Made by a program: the position numbers and the translations under genes. From contig NZ_QWDC01000003.1 of NCBI RefSeq assembly GCF_003432115.1, forward strand, positions 744,001-808,000: a stretch of DNA of 64,000 nucleotides, written 5' to 3'. Under the pieces are notes generated by a model, which was given only the letters and a program-made list of their open reading frames with translations, had not been told where the DNA came from and ran no database searches. This document shows positions 15,515 through 24,857 of this stretch, piece after piece (the first letter of the stretch is position 1; each line of letters begins with the position of its first letter). This DNA comes from Mucilaginibacter conchicola (GTDB taxonomy: Bacteria; Bacteroidota; Bacteroidia; Sphingobacteriales; Sphingobacteriaceae).

Positions 15515-17113
15515 TCAGGCCGACATTGGTCCTGCCTCCCGGCCTGCTGTACGGCGCTGCATGAGCTTTGTGATCATGGTAGTGAGTTTTGACCTGTAAT
15601 CCTCTGCCAGCCATTCCGTATAGTTTTTGGTCACTTTGCCCAGGCATTTGGCGTACTGCCTGATCCGCCAGCCGATCTCTTTCTGGAGCGCTCCTGCAAG
15701 CATTAACGCATCTTCTGCAGACGCACTGTTCTCTATGCACATGATCGTATGCTGTCTGAGCGATGCCCTGAGAACAAGGCTGCCTTTTTGCTTATTTTCG
15801 AGGGCTTTCCGGAAAGCTTCCTGTACATCGAATCCCATTTGCAGGGTATTGGGGAACTTTTCCCGCAGATCTGCCGGTATCGCGTGCGTTTCACCCTGTG
15901 CATGATAATGCAGACTTTCTGCAAAAGCTTCGGGTCTTTCAAAGATAGTTTGCCAGTCAAGCGGTGCCTGCCATTCCCCGAAGCGGTCGGTATTATTGCC
16001 CAGATCGATGACCGTGAATGTTTTTTTTTCCGGCAGCCATCTTGCGCCGCGGCCGATCATCTGATGATACAGCGTGATGGAAGTGGTTGCCCTGTTCAGG
16101 ATCACCGTACGGACGGTAGGTTCGTCAAAACCGGTCGTAAGAATAGAAACAGACGTCAGGATGGCGTTTCTTGTTTTTTTAAACCACTTCAGGATCTCCG
16201 CCCGTTCCGGGGGCGGAGTATGGTTGTCGAGGTGCCTGACCGGATAGCCGGCCTCGTTAAATAACTTATAAACCTCCCGGGAGGTGAATATACCATTGTT
16301 GAAGATCAGTGTCTTTTTATTTTTTGAATGCGCCTCATAAGCGTGGAGTAACAGGTCGAGCATGGCAGGGGAAGAGTAAAGGGCATCTGAACTACTGATC
16401 GTAAAGTCGCCGTTGATGCCCCTGGACAATGAGTTCAGTTCCACATCGTACCGCCAGTTCGATGGTTTGGCCAGGTGCCCGGAAGCGATGAGCCCGGCAA
16501 TACTCTCTCCGACGATCAGTTCCCGGTAGGTCTTGTACATGGGCATATCCGCATTCGAGCTGAAAGGCGTGGCCGTCACCCCGATAACGACCGCCGCCTT
16601 AAATCTGTCCAGTAGTTTATGAAATGAGTTGTGGTGCGCCTCATCGATGATCACCAGCCCGACACGGCCCGGATCAATAAGACCATCTTTGATGCGGTTC
16701 CTGAGCGTCTCGACCATCGCTACAAAGCAGTCCTGATGCAGCCCCCTGAAGGAACGCCTGGATGAACTGTCAATGATCTTGTTGCTCACCCCGAGCTTCC
16801 TGAGTACGGCGGAGGTCTGGCTGCAGAGTTCCTTCCGGTGCGTAAGCACCATCACGCCCTGTCCGGTCAGCGCGGTAAATCGTTTGGCGATCCCGGCAAA
16901 GATCCGGGTCTTCCCGCCGCCTGTGGGTAACTGGTAAAGGAACCGTTCACCTGCGCGGGCCCGGCCGATTTTGCCGAACAGAACGTCCAGGTCTCTTTCC
17001 TGGTAAGGATATAAGCCGCCTGCGTGAACCTGGTCCGGCCGGCTGGTTGTCTTTGTTTTTTCTTCCATCATTTGGTTTAAGTTGGTGACCGGGTTTATTT
17101 TTTGAACACCCAT
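15515..17113 (-). CDS. SF2 DEAD/DEAH-box helicase
   Basis: 532 residues. Superfamily 2 motifs in order: YQERDL (Q-like, 37-42), PTGGGKT (Walker A, 63-69), VIIDEAHH (Walker B, 154-161), GVTATPF (motif III, 178-184), LTTGFDEPTV (motif V, about 325-334) and QMIGRGAR (motif VI, 351-358). About 130 C-terminal residues after the helicase core match nothing known to me. The family remodels DNA or RNA using ATP; members include restriction, repair and defence helicases. Its start overlaps the DUF3891 gene by 19 bases, so the pair is coupled; ATG 17071 is an alternative start. No nuclease or methylase is adjacent. Confidence 0.85.
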   Translation of the reverse strand: MGVQKINPVTNLNQMMEEKTKTTSRPDQVHAGGLYPYQERDLDVLFGKIGRARAGERFLYQLPTGGGKTRIFAGIAKRFTALTGQGVMVLTHRKELCSQTSAVLRKLGVSNKIIDSSSRRSFRGLHQDCFVAMVETLRNRIKDGLIDPGRVGLVIIDEAHHNSFHKLLDRFKAAVVIGVTATPFSSNADMPMYKTYRELIVGESIAGLIASGHLAKPSNWRYDVELNSLSRGINGDFTISSSDALYSSPAMLDLLLHAYEAHSKNKKTLIFNNGIFTSREVYKLFNEAGYPVRHLDNHTPPPERAEILKWFKKTRNAILTSVSILTTGFDEPTVRTVILNRATTSITLYHQMIGRGARWLPEKKTFTVIDLGNNTDRFGEWQAPLDWQTIFERPEAFAESLHYHAQGETHAIPADLREKFPNTLQMGFDVQEAFRKALENKQKGSLVLRASLRQHTIMCIENSASAEDALMLAGALQKEIGWRIRQYAKCLGKVTKNYTEWLAEDYRSKLTTMITKLMQRRTAGREAGPMSA

Positions 17114-17820
17114 GTTTTGTTAAAGGGACCGGCGTTCAGATAAGCTTCTTTAAAAGATCTGCTATCGGCAAAGGTCAGCTGCAGAATACGCCTGGCTTCG
17201 CAAGACAGCGTGACAGCCGGTTCGCGGAAAGGCCAGGGGGATACGCAAAGCGTACCGTCTTTTCCGGCGAGCAGGCTGTAGGAAAGCTTGTCCGGCCCCT
17301 TACTGATCTCCATGGCGCGGCCTTCCGGCTGCATCATCCCCCGGCACAGCAGTAAAGATAGCGCGTCACACCATTGGAGCAGGGCGTAGTCCTTTTCAAG
17401 CTCTCCGGCCTTCATTCCCGCGGTCTTCAGCCGCGCCGCACGCTGGGCGGCCTGCGCTTTCATAAACGCTTTTACTTCAGGGCCGGCAGCTCCGTCGCCT
17501 GCACACAGGAATTCCAGATGCCTGGCGCAGAGGAGGGCGATATAGGTGCTTTTGTTGACAGCAAGCCGCATGGTCGCCTCACAATGCGCAAGTTCCATTT
17601 TACGCATGGCGAAATTTACCGGCCCGCCGCGTTCCGTCAGGAGGTTTCCTGATTCCAGCTCCGTCTGCGCATCATCATGTTCGGCGGTGGCGATCAGCGT
17701 TTCTATCCAGCGCCTGCCCCGGACATCATCGTGCCAGGCTTCGGCGATAGCTGCCGACAAAAGGCCGTGCGCCCGCTGGGAGATGACCTCCCAACCCTGT
17801 TCAGTATAATTGACGATCAT
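17095..17820 (-). CDS. DUF3891 family protein
   Basis: 241 residues with the layout of DUF3891: MIVNYTEQGWEVISQRAHGLL at the start, AEHDDAQTE (a candidate metal or catalytic HD-like pair) near residue 47, YALLQWCDALSLLLC in the middle and SPWPFREP near the end. The family has no known function; the HDD and repeated histidines suggest an HD-phosphohydrolase-like helical fold, which is my inference. No signal peptide. It is upstream of, and overlaps, the helicase gene, pointing to a shared role. Confidence 0.7.
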   Translation of the reverse strand: MIVNYTEQGWEVISQRAHGLLSAAIAEAWHDDVRGRRWIETLIATAEHDDAQTELESGNLLTERGGPVNFAMRKMELAHCEATMRLAVNKSTYIALLCARHLEFLCAGDGAAGPEVKAFMKAQAAQRAARLKTAGMKAGELEKDYALLQWCDALSLLLCRGMMQPEGRAMEISKGPDKLSYSLLAGKDGTLCVSPWPFREPAVTLSCEARRILQLTFADSRSFKEAYLNAGPFNKTWVFKK

Positions 17821-17914
17821 TTCTGGTTGATTTTATAAGCCCGGCGCCCGGAAATCTGCATTTTTTTGCTGCAATGTTTTGCTTTGTCATATTCCGGCGA
17901 CGGCGCAGGGATGT

Positions 17915-18403
17915 TTATGAAGCATCGAAATAAGCTTCCATCAGTTCAATACCTTTTTCATTTCCCTGTTGGGCAGCCAGATCCAGAGCGGTCATACCGC
18001 GGGCATCGGTGATGCCGACTGCCGCGCCATGGCGCAGCAATATGCTGATCAGGTCATTGCGTCCAAACATGGCCGCAAACATCAGGGCCGTGCCGCCGTT
18101 GCCGTGCTGCCGGTCAATGCCGGCACCGCTTGTCAGCAATAATTCCGCGATCTCTGCATAACCTTTGAAGCAAGCACCCATTAGTGCAGTATTCCCGCCA
18201 AAGTCCGCAGCGTCAACATCTGCACCTGATTCAATCAGCAGCTTTGCGGCTGCCGGCCGGTTGTTGTAACATGCGATGATCAACGGGGTGTAACCTTTCT
18301 CATCACGCCCGTCCACCGGGGTGCCGGCGGCGGTAATCGTATTTATCATATTGGTATCGCCACTGCGGGCAGCGGCGATCAGTTGTCCGGTCATGTCATT
18401 CAT
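17915..18403 (-). CDS. Ankyrin-repeat protein next to catalase
   Basis: 162 residues made of about four to five ankyrin repeats: the TPLI, TALM, TALMFA and TALDLAA turns recur at about 33-residue spacing between residues 38 and 150. No signal peptide is visible. It follows the catalase gene on the same strand by 52 bases. Ankyrin genes beside catalase genes are known in other bacteria; in Pseudomonas aeruginosa AnkB is needed for full KatB activity. A similar support role here is inferred from position. Confidence 0.85.
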   Translation of the reverse strand: MNDMTGQLIAAARSGDTNMINTITAAGTPVDGRDEKGYTPLIIACYNNRPAAAKLLIESGADVDAADFGGNTALMGACFKGYAEIAELLLTSGAGIDRQHGNGGTALMFAAMFGRNDLISILLRHGAAVGITDARGMTALDLAAQQGNEKGIELMEAYFDAS

Positions 18404-18414
18404 AAAAGCAAGTT

Positions 18415-18439
18415 AAAAAGCCCGCGCAAACGCGCGGGC
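18415..18439 (-). terminator. Terminator between catalase and ankyrin genes
   Basis: On the minus strand GCCCGCGC, loop GTTT, GCGCGGGC (18420-18439) is followed by TTTTTAAC. This is a strong intrinsic terminator at the end of the catalase gene and upstream of the ankyrin gene, so the second gene should receive only read-through or use its own promoter. Confidence 0.8.
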
Positions 18440-18454
18440 CGTAATTAAAGCTGG

Positions 18455-20668
18455 TTAAGCAGGGATAAGTCTCGGTTTCTCGCGTTCCCAGAAACGGTGC
18501 TGCGCGATCATTTTAATAAACAGGGCAGAAAACTTTTTATCCGCCTTGCCGGCCAGCACACCTTCTCTCAATACATTTTCTTCCGTGTAGTGCCCGGAAA
18601 GTTTTTTGCTGAAATAGGTCGCCTCCAATAACTGATGAGCATCACCGGACACTGCGATCGCTTTACAATGCTTGAAAGCCTCGTTCAGAAAGTGAACGGC
18701 ATTGGCTTCAGCTTCGAGCGAAGCCGCCGCGTTGATCCCTCCTGCGACGTACACCGCATCAAAGAGGACGGATGCTGCTGTAAGGAAGCTTTGGTCGACC
18801 TGAATCTGCGTTCCGTCTGCTGCTGTGATCACGCCCATTTTAGGAGCGATGACCTCTGCGACCGCGCCTTCAGCTTCCAAAGCGTCCTTCACTATACGCA
18901 ATGACGCGGCATCGGCGCCATCGGCGGCGAGGATCGCTACTTTACGGCTTTTGACCGTGTCTTTTAGCGTACCCGCCATACTCAGGACCGGAGATACCGC
19001 TACCGTACTTTCTGCCTGCACGGACTGATAAGCTGCGGGATCACCGTCGGCCGGTATGTTTCTGTTACCGGGTATCTCTTTGGGCAGGTGCATACCTAAA
19101 TTATAAGCAACCTGTGTAGCCAGACCTTTGTCGATCTGCATCAGCAGGCCCAGCATGCGTTCCCTTACGGCAAGCATTTTAACTTTTCCCAGTTCAAAGC
19201 TCAGCGCATCGGTAATGTGGTTCTTTTCAGGCTCTGACTGACTGTTGAAGAACAACCTGGCCTGGCTGAAATGGTCGAAGAAACTCTTGCTCCTGGCGCG
19301 GACCTTCCGCGCTTCGATCCGTTCCTGGTAAGAAGTGAACCCACCGTCGGCAGCTTTTACCTGCTGCGGGTCATTATTCCCCAGGGCATTGGGGCCGTAA
19401 CTGGTCTTACCGCGGTTGATGGTTTGCCGCATGAAGCCGTCCCTTTGGTTATTATGCACCGGAACGACCGGGCGGTTGATCGGGATCTCCTGGAAATTCG
19501 GCCCGCCGAGGCGCGTGAGCTGCGTATCGGTATAAGAAAACAGGCGGCCCTGCAAAAGCGGGTCGTTCGTAAAATCGATCCCCGGCACAATGTGTCCCAG
19601 GTGGAAGGCGATCTGCTCGGTCTCGGCGAAAAAATTATCAGGGTTGCGGTTCAGCGTCAGTTTACCGACGCGCTGTACCGGTACCAGTTCCTCCGGTACG
19701 AGCTTTGTTGCATCCAGCAGGTCGAAACCGAACTTGAACTCGTCCTCTTCAGGAATGATCTGCAAACCAAGTTCATATTCCGCGAAAGCGCCCGCCTCGA
19801 TCGCATCCCACAGATCACGGCGGTGAAAGTCCGGGTCCTTGCCCGAAATGTTCTGCGCCTCGTCCCAGGCCACCGAATGCACGCCAAGCAGGGGCTTCCA
19901 GTGGAACTTCACAAAGCTGGCCTTGCCTTCGGCGTTGATCAGCCGGAACGTATGTACACCAAAGCCTTCCATCATCCGGTAGCTCCGCGGGAGGGCGCGG
20001 TCACTCATCGCCCACATGATCATGTGAGCCGATTCCGGCGTCAGGGATATGAAATCCCAGAACGTATCGTGCGCCGATGCCGCCTGGGGGATCTCGTTGT
20101 CCGGCTCGGGCTTGACGGCATGGATCAGGTCAGGGAACTTGATGGCGTCCTGTATAAAAAATACAGGCATATTGTTACCCACCAGGTCAAAATTCCCTTC
20201 CTGCGTATAAAACCTTACCGCAAATCCCCTTACGTCGCGCGCGAGGTCGGTAGATCCCCGGGATCCGGCTACCGTTGAAAAACGGACAAACACCGGCGTC
20301 TCGTTTTCCGTATCATTCAGAAAACCCGCTTTTGTATATTCCGCGAGGGGCTTGTATAATTTAAAAACGCCATGGGCGCCCGAACCCCGTGCATGCACGA
20401 CGCGCTCAGGAATACGTTCGTGGTCGAAATGCGTGATCTTTTCCCGGAGGATAAAATCTTCCAGCAGTGACGGTCCCCGGTCACCTCCTTTCAGCGAATT
20501 CTGGTCATCATTGACCGGAAGCCCCGTGTTGGTTGTCATCTTTTCGCCTGCCGCATCCGCCGTATGCTGCGCAAGGCTTTCGGTTTTTATGTTTTCAGGT
20601 TGCGCGGCCAGTTTTTTATCAACAGCCGCTTCCGTAGCCATTTTCGGTGATGGTTTTTTCTTAGCCAT
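18455..20668 (-). CDS. katE: Large-subunit (HPII-type) catalase
   Basis: 737 residues, against 753 for E. coli KatE. The heme-pocket histidine is His92 (RVVHARGSGAHG) and the asparagine Asn165 (NNMPVFF); the STVAGSRGSTDLARDVRGFA block is typical of clade-2 catalases. From about residue 590 a DJ-1/PfpI-like flavodoxin domain follows (RKVAILAADGADAASLRIVK), the hallmark of large-subunit enzymes. ATG 20668 (MAKKKPSPKM) is chosen over an in-frame start at 20728, as the lysine-rich disordered N-terminus is usual. It breaks down hydrogen peroxide in the cytoplasm. Its own terminator follows, then the ankyrin gene. Confidence 0.95.
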   Translation of the reverse strand: MAKKKPSPKMATEAAVDKKLAAQPENIKTESLAQHTADAAGEKMTTNTGLPVNDDQNSLKGGDRGPSLLEDFILREKITHFDHERIPERVVHARGSGAHGVFKLYKPLAEYTKAGFLNDTENETPVFVRFSTVAGSRGSTDLARDVRGFAVRFYTQEGNFDLVGNNMPVFFIQDAIKFPDLIHAVKPEPDNEIPQAASAHDTFWDFISLTPESAHMIMWAMSDRALPRSYRMMEGFGVHTFRLINAEGKASFVKFHWKPLLGVHSVAWDEAQNISGKDPDFHRRDLWDAIEAGAFAEYELGLQIIPEEDEFKFGFDLLDATKLVPEELVPVQRVGKLTLNRNPDNFFAETEQIAFHLGHIVPGIDFTNDPLLQGRLFSYTDTQLTRLGGPNFQEIPINRPVVPVHNNQRDGFMRQTINRGKTSYGPNALGNNDPQQVKAADGGFTSYQERIEARKVRARSKSFFDHFSQARLFFNSQSEPEKNHITDALSFELGKVKMLAVRERMLGLLMQIDKGLATQVAYNLGMHLPKEIPGNRNIPADGDPAAYQSVQAESTVAVSPVLSMAGTLKDTVKSRKVAILAADGADAASLRIVKDALEAEGAVAEVIAPKMGVITAADGTQIQVDQSFLTAASVLFDAVYVAGGINAAASLEAEANAVHFLNEAFKHCKAIAVSGDAHQLLEATYFSKKLSGHYTEENVLREGVLAGKADKKFSALFIKMIAQHRFWEREKPRLIPA

Positions 20669-21299
20669 GCTGATATACTCCTTCCTCTGAATGGCCGCCC
20701 GCCGCGGTATCCGTTCCGGACTTTTCATCTCCCGCTTTTATGGCAAAGGATTGCACCATCGCGGGTGGTGCTGTCATGCTGAATAAGGTTCCCCTGTTTG
20801 GTTGTTCATAGATAGCGTTTTAAAATTGAATGGAAGTCCGCGCATAGAAAAAAAAGGGAACGGCTGGGATCTCAGAATAGCGGACGTTTATTGAACGTTC
20901 CTGAAGATCAATTGTTCCGGAATATTTAATTAAATCGGAAAACTTATGCGGAGGGGCATCAGCGCTGCGGTTGCAGCGTTCGGATTGACTGCTTCAGCTT
21001 AAACTTCGGACAAATATGGATTTGCAATGCCACATCCGGTGGTGGCCAACCGGAGAACGCTTTTATCAACCCCTCCATTTAGTGGCTTGAAGGGTTTTAA
21101 ACGAAAAGCGCGCAGCTGAACTGCGCGCTTTTTTCATTGCTCTCCGGGTCAGCACGATGTTCTTTGGACTGCCTCCGGGATCGTCACCGGTACCGGGCTA
21201 AAGGCTCCCCGGAAATCTCCCTGCCTGGCAGGTTGGTTTGTCTATTAGTCGCTGCCCGAAGTTCCGTTGTATTTGCATGATGATTTGTCAATAAACAGA
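20669..21299. other. Long spacer upstream of catalase
   Basis: About 630 bases with one clear element, the hairpin at 21104-21135. The catalase promoter must lie here, but no full TTTG/TAnnTTTG pair was found on the minus strand. No coding frame recognised. Confidence 0.45.
21104..21135. terminator. Strong bidirectional terminator hairpin
   Basis: AAAAGCGCGCAG (21104-21115) and CTGCGCGCTTTT (21121-21132) pair perfectly around CTGAA, followed by TTTC. On the minus strand it would end the transcript of the 38-residue gene at 21300-21416; on the plus strand no gene is recognised upstream. Confidence 0.75.
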
Positions 21300-21416
21300 T
21301 CATCCCTTTTTAGAGGTAGTCTTTACGCAGTTGGGTACGGTCTTACCCTCTTTCTTTTTTGTTCCCTCTTTTTTGTACCCTGACCAGCAGGGATCTTTTT
21401 TCGTCTTTGTTGCCAT
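21300..21416 (-). CDS. 38-residue lysine-rich Cys-pair protein
   Basis: ATG 21416 to TGA 21300 encodes 38 residues: KKDPCWSGYKKEGTKKKEGK followed by TVPNCVK. The DPCWxGYxxxGxKxKxGKxVPNCV pattern recurs as a short segment in many environmental bacterial and phage structural proteins, so this is probably a real mini-gene. The two cysteines and the aromatic pair could form a tiny disulfide- or zinc-stabilised knuckle. No function is known to me. A terminator lies downstream at 21104-21135. Confidence 0.6.
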   Translation of the reverse strand: MATKTKKDPCWSGYKKEGTKKKEGKTVPNCVKTTSKKG

Positions 21417-21750
21417 GATCGTTAGTTTTTACGGTATTCGTGTCACCGGTTTTAAGAGAATGATTCCGGTAGAATCTTCGGGTTGTTCAGGTTTTGCGTG
21501 TAGCGTTTGACATATCCGTGCGCCTTTGCATGCGCTTTAACCGGGCGCGGCCAGTTATTTTTTGCCCCGTCCTGAAAATATGTTCCCCGCATTTATGGTC
21601 GGTGGGTGCACCATCGCCGCTGTTGGAGCCGGCTTTCTTTGATTCCTGTGTTCTTAACCATTTTCCAGCGCTGACGACGTCATATCAAAACCGGAGTAAT
21701 TCGCGGCAGATCGTTTCCTCTCCGTGCTTTTCCATGGTGATAAAAACAAT
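21417..21750. other. Spacer, no gene seen
   Basis: Between the mini-gene and the DUF2383 terminator. Frames here lack plausible starts or composition and were not called. Confidence 0.4.
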
Positions 21751-21774
21751 GAAGCCGCCCCCTGGGGCGGCTTC
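21751..21774 (-). terminator. Terminator of the DUF2383 gene
   Basis: GAAGCCGCCC (21751-21760) and GGGCGGCTTC (21765-21774) form a perfect 10-bp stem. Reading the minus strand it is followed by ATTGTTTTTATC. Confidence 0.8.
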
Positions 21775-21791
21775 TCATAAAACATGAACCA

Positions 21792-22241
21792 TTATTTTGC
21801 GGCATCCCGCAATGCTTTGATCTGATCATGCGCTGCATTGATCTCCTGGGCCTGGCCCGATACGACTGCAACTGCATCAGCTGAAAGGTCACCACCGTTT
21901 AGGGCATCCTGGTAAGCTTTTTTAATAGCATCTTCGCCACGTTCAGCTTCTGACAGTATGCTCGCACGGTCACTGCCGCCGAAAAGGGATTTCACATCAA
22001 TCCAGGCGCGGTGCAAAGTGCCGCTCACGCTGTTGCCTGTCTCTACTTCATCCGGTGAGCCCACCAGTGCTGCCAGTTCCTGGCCGTTCTTACGGCTTTG
22101 AGCCGCAAATCCTTCGAAAACGGCTTTCAGGTCAATGTTCTCATCTTTGATATCAGCGATCGCTTTTTCAAAACCCGCTACGCGGTCATTGTTGATCTCG
22201 ATCAGATCGTTCAATACACTTGTTGCTTCACTAGTTGCCAT
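21792..22241 (-). CDS. PA2169/DUF2383 ferritin-like four-helix protein
   Basis: 149 residues, almost entirely helical, with the DUF2383 pattern: SVLNDLIEINNDRVAGFEKA at the start, FEGFAAQSRKNGQELAALVG, and later SEAERGEDAIKKAYQDAL. The spaced E/D and H residues suit a ferritin-like four-helix bundle. The family is common in stress regulons; the function, perhaps metal or peroxide handling, is not established. It lies near the catalase, which supports a stress role. Single-gene transcript with its own terminator. Confidence 0.85.
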   Translation of the reverse strand: MATSEATSVLNDLIEINNDRVAGFEKAIADIKDENIDLKAVFEGFAAQSRKNGQELAALVGSPDEVETGNSVSGTLHRAWIDVKSLFGGSDRASILSEAERGEDAIKKAYQDALNGGDLSADAVAVVSGQAQEINAAHDQIKALRDAAK

Positions 22242-22735
22242 AATATTTTTCTTTTTTAAGGTAGGCTTGTTCTAAAACCAATATCATGCCAACGCTGTGT
22301 AAATTCTTCTCTTTATAAGAAAATATTTTACAGGCCGATCAGTTGACACAAACCGGCCTTTTTAAAGAAAACCTGTTAAAAGAATTTTCAATCTTAGCGT
22401 ATGGACTGAAATTTTCAGCGTTAACAAAGGACATCAAGCCGTAAGGTAAGCTTCTTAAATTAGATCTTGCCGATGCAGCGACCGCTATTTTCCTGCTTTG
22501 TTCATATTTAAGGGCTATTTTGATCTGATAAAATTTGTTGAAACCCCCACACCATATTTTGTAGTTCCGGGTATTTGGTTAAGAGCGGAAAGGTATTTAT
22601 AATCCGCTTCTCATTGCAAAACCGACCCTCAGGTAAAAACGAACTTCAATTGTCCCGGGAACCCGGAGGATAAATCCATTGCTGACGTCTTTAAAACTAG
22701 TGAGCTTCCTTTCGCGCGGGATGAACGCAATCACC
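22242..22735. other. Spacer, no gene seen
   Basis: AT-richer stretch of about 490 bases. No gene, repeat or clear promoter pair recognised; it should contain the promoter for DUF2383 and the end of the kinase transcript. Confidence 0.4.
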
Positions 22736-24415
22736 TCAATCTGTATCAATGCAGCTGAACGTCAGGCGGAATGTTGTCCCTTTTCCGGGATCACTTTCCG
22801 CCGCCAGGCCGATCCCGTTTCGATGTGCAAAATCCCGTACCAGTAACATGCCCAGGCCAATTCCCTTTTCATTTGCTGTACCGTATGTGGAGCGGTTCGG
22901 TGATGCGGATGAAAGGATAGTTTGCAGAATTTCGGCCGGCATACCCACTCCGGTGTCGCTGATCCGCATTTCAATGATTTTGCCCCCTGAGAGATAGCTG
23001 ATTTCGACTGTTCCGCCTTCCGGCGTAAATTTGATCGCATTCGCTAGTATGTTCTGGATCATGATCCTGACGTGGTCGGGGTCGCCTGAAACTTTTCGCA
23101 GTCCGCTAAAATGATGTTTGATCCGGACTTTCTTGCGTTCCGCGCCAGGCGTCAATAGAGCTATCACCTTATTTACTTTGACCGGCAGATCCAGCTGTTG
23201 CGGATGGGCGGTCATACCTTGCAGTTGTTTACCTGCCCAGATCAGCAAACTATCCAGCATAATGGACGCTGCTTCCAACTGATCTGTCAATTGCCTTGAA
23301 ATGCCGGCCACTTCCTGATGGCTGAGATCACCTGAACTTAACAGCTGCATAGTGGTCTGAAGTGTGGCAAAGGGGCTTCGCAGGTCATGGCCAATAATAG
23401 AGAACAGGCGGTCCTTTTCTTTATTGAGTTGAACCAGGCCAATATTTTGACGCTTTGCGCGCTGATTGCGCCTCAGCGTCCAAATAACAATTGCGCCTAG
23501 TAACAGGGCTGCAAGTGCAGATATAATGATCACTAAATGGTCGATCTTCGACTGTTGCGCATCCAGCCTGGTACGGGTTTGCAGCGCTGTATTCTCCATG
23601 GTCTTTTCGCGGATCTGCAACAGATTTGATTCATGGGTCTTGTCGACCGAGGTCAGGCTGTCGCTGTAAGCTTTAAAAAGGCGCAGCCGGTCATAGGCCG
23701 CTGACTGATCGCCTCCGGCATGGTAAGCCTGCTGGGCAATGTCAAGGGCCCGTGCGGCGTCCCATTTAGCACCGACTTTGTCCGCCAGCCGGTAAGCCCG
23801 GTCCGCCAGCCCGCCGGCGGCGCGAAAGTCTTTTGCGTTGAACCGCAGTCTTGCCAGGCCGGTGTAAGCAAAGCTGTTCTCCCAATCACTCTGAAATTTG
23901 CTGTTCGTGATAACGGTTTTAAAATACCGTTCGGCCTTTGCGGGGTGATTTAAGTGCGACTCAAAATCACCTAAATGATTTGCCGCCATGGCAACAAGAT
24001 CGAAAGCCCCGATCTTTTGGCTAAGTGCGAGACAACGTCCCGCATAAACGAGCGCGCTGTCTGATCTCTTAAGATCGGAGAAAGCCTGGGCGATATTGAG
24101 CTGATTGGCTGCTACCCGGTAATACTGTCTGTTACCGGCGTTCGTAACAGCCGCTTGGCGAAAATAGCGCATGGCGTTCGATGCCTGGCCCTGCGCGAGG
24201 TATACCAAACCGATCAGATTCCCTGCGTCAGCAGCCAAACTATCATTTCCGGATTGCAGTGCTTTACCGTAAACCGTCACCGCTTTTCGCAGGGCAGGCA
24301 CATAACTGCCGGCAGCGTAATCCGCTTTGGCCTGGCGCATGTCGCCGGTAGCCGGCACCTGTAAAGAGGACGGTACCGTAAAAAAGATCAACAGCAGAAA
24401 TTTGTGAAATGACAT
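22736..24415 (-). CDS. TPR-containing sensor histidine kinase
   Basis: 559 residues. A signal peptide (about 1-24) leads into a periplasmic region of tetratricopeptide repeats (about 30-260, several GxxYxxxGxxxxAxxYF turns), then a membrane helix (LVIIISALAALLLGAIVIW, about 293-312), HisKA with the phospho-acceptor in SIIGHDLRSPF, and a HATPase with ANAIKFTPEGG, DTGVGM and GIGLGML boxes. This is a common Bacteroidota sensor class. No response regulator is immediately adjacent; the LytTR regulator 440 bases upstream belongs to another operon, so the partner is unknown. Confidence 0.9.
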   Translation of the reverse strand: MSFHKFLLLIFFTVPSSLQVPATGDMRQAKADYAAGSYVPALRKAVTVYGKALQSGNDSLAADAGNLIGLVYLAQGQASNAMRYFRQAAVTNAGNRQYYRVAANQLNIAQAFSDLKRSDSALVYAGRCLALSQKIGAFDLVAMAANHLGDFESHLNHPAKAERYFKTVITNSKFQSDWENSFAYTGLARLRFNAKDFRAAGGLADRAYRLADKVGAKWDAARALDIAQQAYHAGGDQSAAYDRLRLFKAYSDSLTSVDKTHESNLLQIREKTMENTALQTRTRLDAQQSKIDHLVIIISALAALLLGAIVIWTLRRNQRAKRQNIGLVQLNKEKDRLFSIIGHDLRSPFATLQTTMQLLSSGDLSHQEVAGISRQLTDQLEAASIMLDSLLIWAGKQLQGMTAHPQQLDLPVKVNKVIALLTPGAERKKVRIKHHFSGLRKVSGDPDHVRIMIQNILANAIKFTPEGGTVEISYLSGGKIIEMRISDTGVGMPAEILQTILSSASPNRSTYGTANEKGIGLGMLLVRDFAHRNGIGLAAESDPGKGTTFRLTFSCIDTD

Positions 24416-24857
24416 CGTTGTAATGTCTAAAGATAATACACAACTTCCGGGAATGCGTTTAAGCTACGCATTTTTTACGCATAAAGTCGCTATAGGGCCG
24501 GGTTCCGGATGCACCAAAGCCGGAAAGCGTATCCAGATCAGTGCGTTTTCGAATATTATTACTGTTTACTGCTGCTCACCTGCAGGTTTTTCCGCCCGCT
24601 CTCCAAATCAGTTCCGGCTTATCTGACATATATCTTTATATAAAAAACCAATCTTTGAGCATTTCGTGGTCCCGTTTCAGGCCCATAAAGTTTTGCTAAG
24701 GTTTAAATGACCCGGCCGCACATCTGCAGGCCAATAATGATCTTCGGAAGCCGTGCCGGATCCCTCCGGAACATCAGAAAGGTTCGGTGCGTTTTCTACA
24801 ATGAAAGCCGGTGTCACCGGCCAAGTGGCACTATCGTGTGATTTTCGTAACGGCCCT
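24416..24857. other. Spacer, no gene seen
   Basis: 442 bases between the TPR kinase and the LytTR regulator. No coding frame or clear hairpin recognised. Confidence 0.4.

Noticed and set aside
19271..20278. Long plus-strand open frame (335 codons) through the catalase gene
   Set aside because: Antisense to an intact katE; arises from GC-rich codon bias on the other strand.
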